In this document: piece after piece, positions 7,056-9,419 of the stretch
Layout: every line of letters starts with the position of its first letter
Numbering within the stretch: the first letter of the stretch is position 1
Assembly: GCA_022710245.1 (NCBI GenBank)
Contig: JAKLHH010000212.1
Location: 1-9,419 of the forward strand
Reading direction: 5' to 3'
DNA length: 9,419 nucleotides
From: Myxococcota bacterium
GTDB taxonomy: Bacteria > Myxococcota > Polyangia > GCA-2747355 > JAKLHH01
Notes under the pieces: generated by a model
What the model was told of the DNA's origin: nothing
The model's input: the letters and a program-made list of their open reading frames with translations, nothing else
Database searches by the model: none
Translations under genes and position numbers: made by a program

Positions 7056-8242
7056 TCCTGCGGCTTCCTCCGGCAGACCTCCATCGCGCGGCGGAGCTGG
7101 ACGCCGCGAGCGAAGAGCTCGGACCGGGTCAGCCGCCGCAGGTGGTGCTCGGCCTCGTCGAAGCGGCGGGTCTGGAACAAGGCATAGGCCAGCGCGTAGA
7201 CGATGTTCTCGTCGGTGAGCAGGCCAAGCCGCGAGAGGCGCGGGCCCATCGCCGCTGCCTCCTCGAAGCGCTGGAGGTCGATCAGGATGCCGAGCCGCTG
7301 GCGCACCTTGCCCTTCTGGTCGGAGGCCTGCTCGTTGTGGTGGAGCGCGGTGTACAGCTGGCCGGCCCGACGATAGAGCTCGGCGGCCTCGAGGCGGTAC
7401 TCGGGCACCCGGTGGGCGGCGCGCGCGAGGAGCTCCGCCGCGGCGAGCGGCTTGCGGTCGCCGAGGTAGCTGCGCGCGAGCTGCTTGAGGACGAGCTCGT
7501 TCTCGGGGAAGCAAAGGCGCGCCTGCTCGAGGATCAGGATCGCGCGCGCGGGCTGCTTGCTGCGGCTCAGCGCCTCGGCGATCGCCAGGTAGTCCCCGGC
7601 CCCGGCGGCGGCGCGCCCGAGCCAGGCCAGTCCCGCGGAGGTCGCCTGCTGGTAGAGGCCGAGGTCGACGAGCAGGAGGAGGTGCTGTCGCTGCAGCTCC
7701 CGGTCTCGCGGGAAGAGCCGGAGCCCTGCCTGGAGAGCGCGCCAGGCCGCCCCTCGGTCGCCGAGGCGCCAGTGGCACTGGGCGCGCAGCACGTGGGCGC
7801 CCGCGTGCTGCGAGGCCAGCGCGCCGGCCCGGTCGATGGCGGCCAGCGCGTCGCGGTACCTGCCGAGGCCGAAGCGCGCCTGCGCGAGGAGGAGGAAGGC
7901 GCTCTGCTCCTTCTGCCCTGCAGCGAGGGCCGCCTCGAGCGCCCGCGAGGCCTGCAGGTGGTGGCCTCGCCTCAGCGCGAGGAGTCCGTCGAGGGTGTGG
8001 TAGCGCGCGCGGTCGAGACCCGGCGTCGTCGGGGCGACGGTCGCGAGCGTGGCGGCGGCGCGCTCGTGGTGTCCGTCCTTGAGCAGCAGCGAGACGACCC
8101 TGAGCAGGTTCGCCGCGCGCTGCCTCGCCTCCTGCTCGCGGCTCTCCTTCTCGTCAGATGGCTCGTCCTGAGCGAAGGCGAGCTGGCCGGCAGTGCCAGA
8201 GGCGAGGAGCGAGAGGCACAGGAGGAGGAGCGAGGGTCGCAT
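7046..8242 (-). CDS. Periplasmic tetratricopeptide-repeat protein of the TonB operon
   Basis: 398 residues. A signal peptide spans about 1-24 (MRPSLLLLCLSLL..., AFA before QDEP). A short charged stretch (25-42) follows, then a largely helical solenoid of degenerate TPR units from about 43 to 380. Recurring Ala/Leu patterns are seen, for example LLLAQARFGLGRYRDALAAI and VLRAQCHWRLGDRGAAWRAL. The tail holds two cysteines (C390 and C397) that could form a disulfide in the periplasm. It starts 7 nt after the tonB stop with no clear Shine-Dalgarno, pointing to translational coupling, and its TAG lies inside the start of the receptor gene. In TonB2-type operons of Vibrio and relatives a TPR protein likewise follows tonB2. 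By analogy this one probably aids coupling between TonB and the outer membrane or the receptor. That role is inference; the TPR fold and export are well supported. Confidence 0.88.
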   Translation of the reverse strand: MRPSLLLLCLSLLASGTAGQLAFAQDEPSDEKESREQEARQRAANLLRVVSLLLKDGHHERAAATLATVAPTTPGLDRARYHTLDGLLALRRGHHLQASRALEAALAAGQKEQSAFLLLAQARFGLGRYRDALAAIDRAGALASQHAGAHVLRAQCHWRLGDRGAAWRALQAGLRLFPRDRELQRQHLLLLVDLGLYQQATSAGLAWLGRAAAGAGDYLAIAEALSRSKQPARAILILEQARLCFPENELVLKQLARSYLGDRKPLAAAELLARAAHRVPEYRLEAAELYRRAGQLYTALHHNEQASDQKGKVRQRLGILIDLQRFEEAAAMGPRLSRLGLLTDENIVYALAYALFQTRRFDEAEHHLRRLTRSELFARGVQLRRAMEVCRRKPQECS

Positions 8243-8249
8243 CGTGAGG

Positions 8250-8894
8250 TCAGCCCAGGTTGAAGCGCATCACCAGCTCGGCCCACATCTTCACGGCCTG
8301 CCCGCGGTAGCGGGCCGGACGATAGCGCCACTGCCGGAGCGCCGAGGTCGCTGCCTGCTCGAAGACGCCGAGCGGCTGCGCTTCGAGCACCTTGACGTCC
8401 AGCACGCCCCCATCGCTCCCCACCAGGAAGCGCAGCTTCACGTGCCCGGTGACCGCCTCGGCGCGGGCGGCGGGCGGGTAGTCCGGCTGCACCTGCTGCT
8501 CGGGGCGCGGCGGCTCGTCGACGGACTGGGCGGTCATCGTCAGCTCGCTCAGCGCAGCCTCGCCGCCGAGGACGCCCTGCTCCAGCCCGGAGAGCGACTC
8601 GCTCCCGATGCCGGGTATGCCGAAGTTGATCCCGGAGAGGCCGGTGCTCAGGTTGGGCAGCGGCGCGCGAGGGGTCGGGGTGAAGCGCTCCCGCACGGGC
8701 TTCGCGGCGCTCGGGCGATCCACCCGCTTCTTCTCCTTCGGCTTCTCCACCGCGAACGAGGTGCCGCCGCGGCCCACCTTCTTCTGAGGCGCGGGCGTGG
8801 CCCGGTTCATCCAGTCGACGAACAGGAAGACCACAGCCGTCCCTGCGGCTGCGGCGAGGGTCGCTCCCAGAATGCGCAGGATCCCACGATGCAT
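8250..8894 (-). CDS. tonB: Energy transducer TonB (TonB2-like, short form)
   Basis: 214 residues. It has an N-terminal membrane anchor (about 5-27, ILRILG...VVFLFV) and a short periplasmic linker with EKPKEKKRVDRP (50-61). A Gly/Leu-rich stretch follows (80-120: LPNLSTGLSGINFGIPGIG...). The TonB C-terminal domain spans about 135-214 (PDYPPAARAEAVTGHVKL, SDGGVLDVKVLEAQP, FEQAATSALRQWRYRP). It passes energy from the ExbB-ExbD proton channel to outer-membrane receptors. The ATG at 8894 overlaps the exbD stop as TGATG and has GAGGAGG 7 nt upstream; the frame extends to 8951, but the added Arg/Gly-rich residues would precede a perfect anchor. E. coli-type TonB has a long Pro-Glu/Pro-Lys rod and a key His in its membrane helix. 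Both are missing here, as in the TonB2 class. Confidence 0.92.
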   Translation of the reverse strand: MHRGILRILGATLAAAAGTAVVFLFVDWMNRATPAPQKKVGRGGTSFAVEKPKEKKRVDRPSAAKPVRERFTPTPRAPLPNLSTGLSGINFGIPGIGSESLSGLEQGVLGGEAALSELTMTAQSVDEPPRPEQQVQPDYPPAARAEAVTGHVKLRFLVGSDGGVLDVKVLEAQPLGVFEQAATSALRQWRYRPARYRGQAVKMWAELVMRFNLG

Positions 8895-9298
8895 CAGCCA
8901 GCCTCCTCGACGGTGGCGACGCCCACGTCCGCGGCGCCCGCCAGACGACATTGATCCACGACCTCGATCAGCTTCTCCGAGGCGACAAGACGATCGGTGA
9001 CCACCAGGACCGGCCGCCGCGGGTCGGCCTTGAGCAGGTCCCGGACGCGGCTCTGCAGCATCCAGACCTTGACGGGGAGCCCGTCAAGGAAGACGCCGCC
9101 CGTGCGATCGAGGTGGACCCGGAGCGCGGTGGTGGAGGCCCGCTTGGCGCTGGAGGCGCCCGGCCGCTCGAGGTCGAGCTTCATGTCCTTGACGAAGGTC
9201 GTCGAGACCATGAAGAAGATGAGCAGGATGAAGACCATGTCGATGAGCGGCGAGATGTCGATCCCGCTCTCGCTGGGCTCGCTTCTCCTCAGGCGCAT
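8894..9298 (-). CDS. exbD: Biopolymer transport protein ExbD/TolR family
   Basis: 134 residues, the usual length for ExbD. There is a short cytoplasmic N-terminus (1-12) and one membrane helix (about 15-36: ISPLIDMVFILLIFFMV...). D20 sits at the position of the proton-carrying aspartate of E. coli ExbD. A periplasmic domain follows (about 40-134) with the DLERPG, VHLDRTGGVFLDG and RPVLVVTDRLVASEKLIEVV pattern of the ExbD/TolR fold. Together with ExbB it forms the proton-driven motor of the inner membrane that energises TonB. It starts 3 nt after the exbB stop, and its own stop shares a base with the tonB start. The neighbouring tonB favours ExbD over TolR. Confidence 0.94.
   Translation of the reverse strand: MRLRRSEPSESGIDISPLIDMVFILLIFFMVSTTFVKDMKLDLERPGASSAKRASTTALRVHLDRTGGVFLDGLPVKVWMLQSRVRDLLKADPRRPVLVVTDRLVASEKLIEVVDQCRLAGAADVGVATVEEAG
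8902..8908 (-). promoter_or_regulatory. Ribosome binding site for tonB
   Basis: GAGGAGG inside the last codons of exbD, 7 nt before the ATG at 8894. It decides that start over the upstream in-frame ATG at 8951, and supports coupled translation of exbD and tonB. Confidence 0.65.
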
Positions 9299-9301
9299 GG
9301 C

Positions 9302-9419
9302 TCAGACCTCGCCCGCGGCCGGTCGGCGGGCCGCATCGCCGCAGAGGATCTCCTTGATCTGCTCGATCTCGGCGCCGAGGTTATGCTCCCGCCGCTCGAG
9401 CAGGCGGCCGATGAGGAGC
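9302..9419 (-). CDS. exbB: ExbB/TolQ/MotA-family proton channel subunit (C-terminal 38 residues only)
   Basis: Only the last 38 codons lie in the window; the gene continues past the right edge. The visible end has a hydrophobic start (LLIGRLLERREHN) followed by a charged helix (LGAEIEQIKEILCGDAA), as in the cytoplasmic tail after the third membrane helix of MotA/TolQ/ExbB proteins. The TGA at 9304-9302 is 3 nt before the exbD ATG. Identification rests mainly on position before exbD and tonB. TonB2 systems often have two such channel genes (TtpC and ExbB2); which one this is cannot be told from the fragment. Confidence 0.7.
   Translation of the reverse strand, partial: LLIGRLLERREHNLGAEIEQIKEILCGDAARRPAAGEV

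Noticed and set aside
7056..7778. Upstream extension of the receptor frame (241 residues)
   Set aside because: It overlaps the TPR gene in another frame and is Arg/Pro/Ala-rich; the ATG at 7055 opens a clear signal peptide.
7142..8263. 373-codon open frame on the plus strand opposite the TPR gene
   Set aside because: Composition is Glu/Arg/Leu/Gly-biased without domains; the minus-strand frame has a signal peptide and TPR pattern and fits the operon.
9302..9419. Considered as the end of a TolQ gene of a Tol-Pal cluster
   Set aside because: The next genes are exbD and tonB with a receptor, and there is no tolA, tolB or pal, so an ExbB-type role is more likely.

Overview
The window is very GC-rich with strong G/C bias at third codon positions. 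It reads as a chromosomal segment of a Gram-negative bacterium: it has an outer-membrane receptor and a TonB system. Gene content and composition fit Myxococcota or another former deltaproteobacterial group, but no marker gene is present to prove this. No tRNA, rRNA, IS element, integrase, CRISPR array or origin is visible.

Right part (3879-9419, all minus strand): a tightly packed operon, transcribed right to left. Its order is exbB/tolQ-type channel gene (only the last 38 codons), exbD, tonB, a secreted TPR protein, and a 1058-residue TonB-dependent outer-membrane receptor. Junctions are +3 nt, a 1-base TGATG overlap, +7 nt and a 10-base overlap, so the whole set looks translationally coupled. 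The order ExbB-ExbD-TonB-TPR and the short TonB match the TonB2-type systems known from marine gammaproteobacteria. Here the transducer is followed directly by a receptor that would use the energy. The receptor carries two tandem carboxypeptidase-regulatory-like domains before its plug. The substrate cannot be read from the sequence.

Middle (2755-3756, plus strand): a BNR-type beta-propeller protein with an unusual Lys/Ala/Pro/Arg-rich N-terminal tail. Its C-terminus looks disrupted. It converges on the receptor gene across a 122-bp gap that holds two GC-rich hairpins.

Left part (minus strand): a class I SAM-dependent methyltransferase (1513-2253) is followed by a polytopic membrane protein of GT-C glycosyltransferase type. 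The latter occupies positions 1 to about 1468 and runs off the left edge. The two probably form an operon that diverges from the propeller gene. The 501-bp divergent gap (2254-2754) contains no intact gene, only possible traces of a decayed minus-strand reading frame.

No wholly new system is evident. The points most worth a second look are the self-contained transducer-plus-receptor operon, the histone-H1-like tail on the propeller with its broken last blade, and the frame-shifted relic in the divergent gap.
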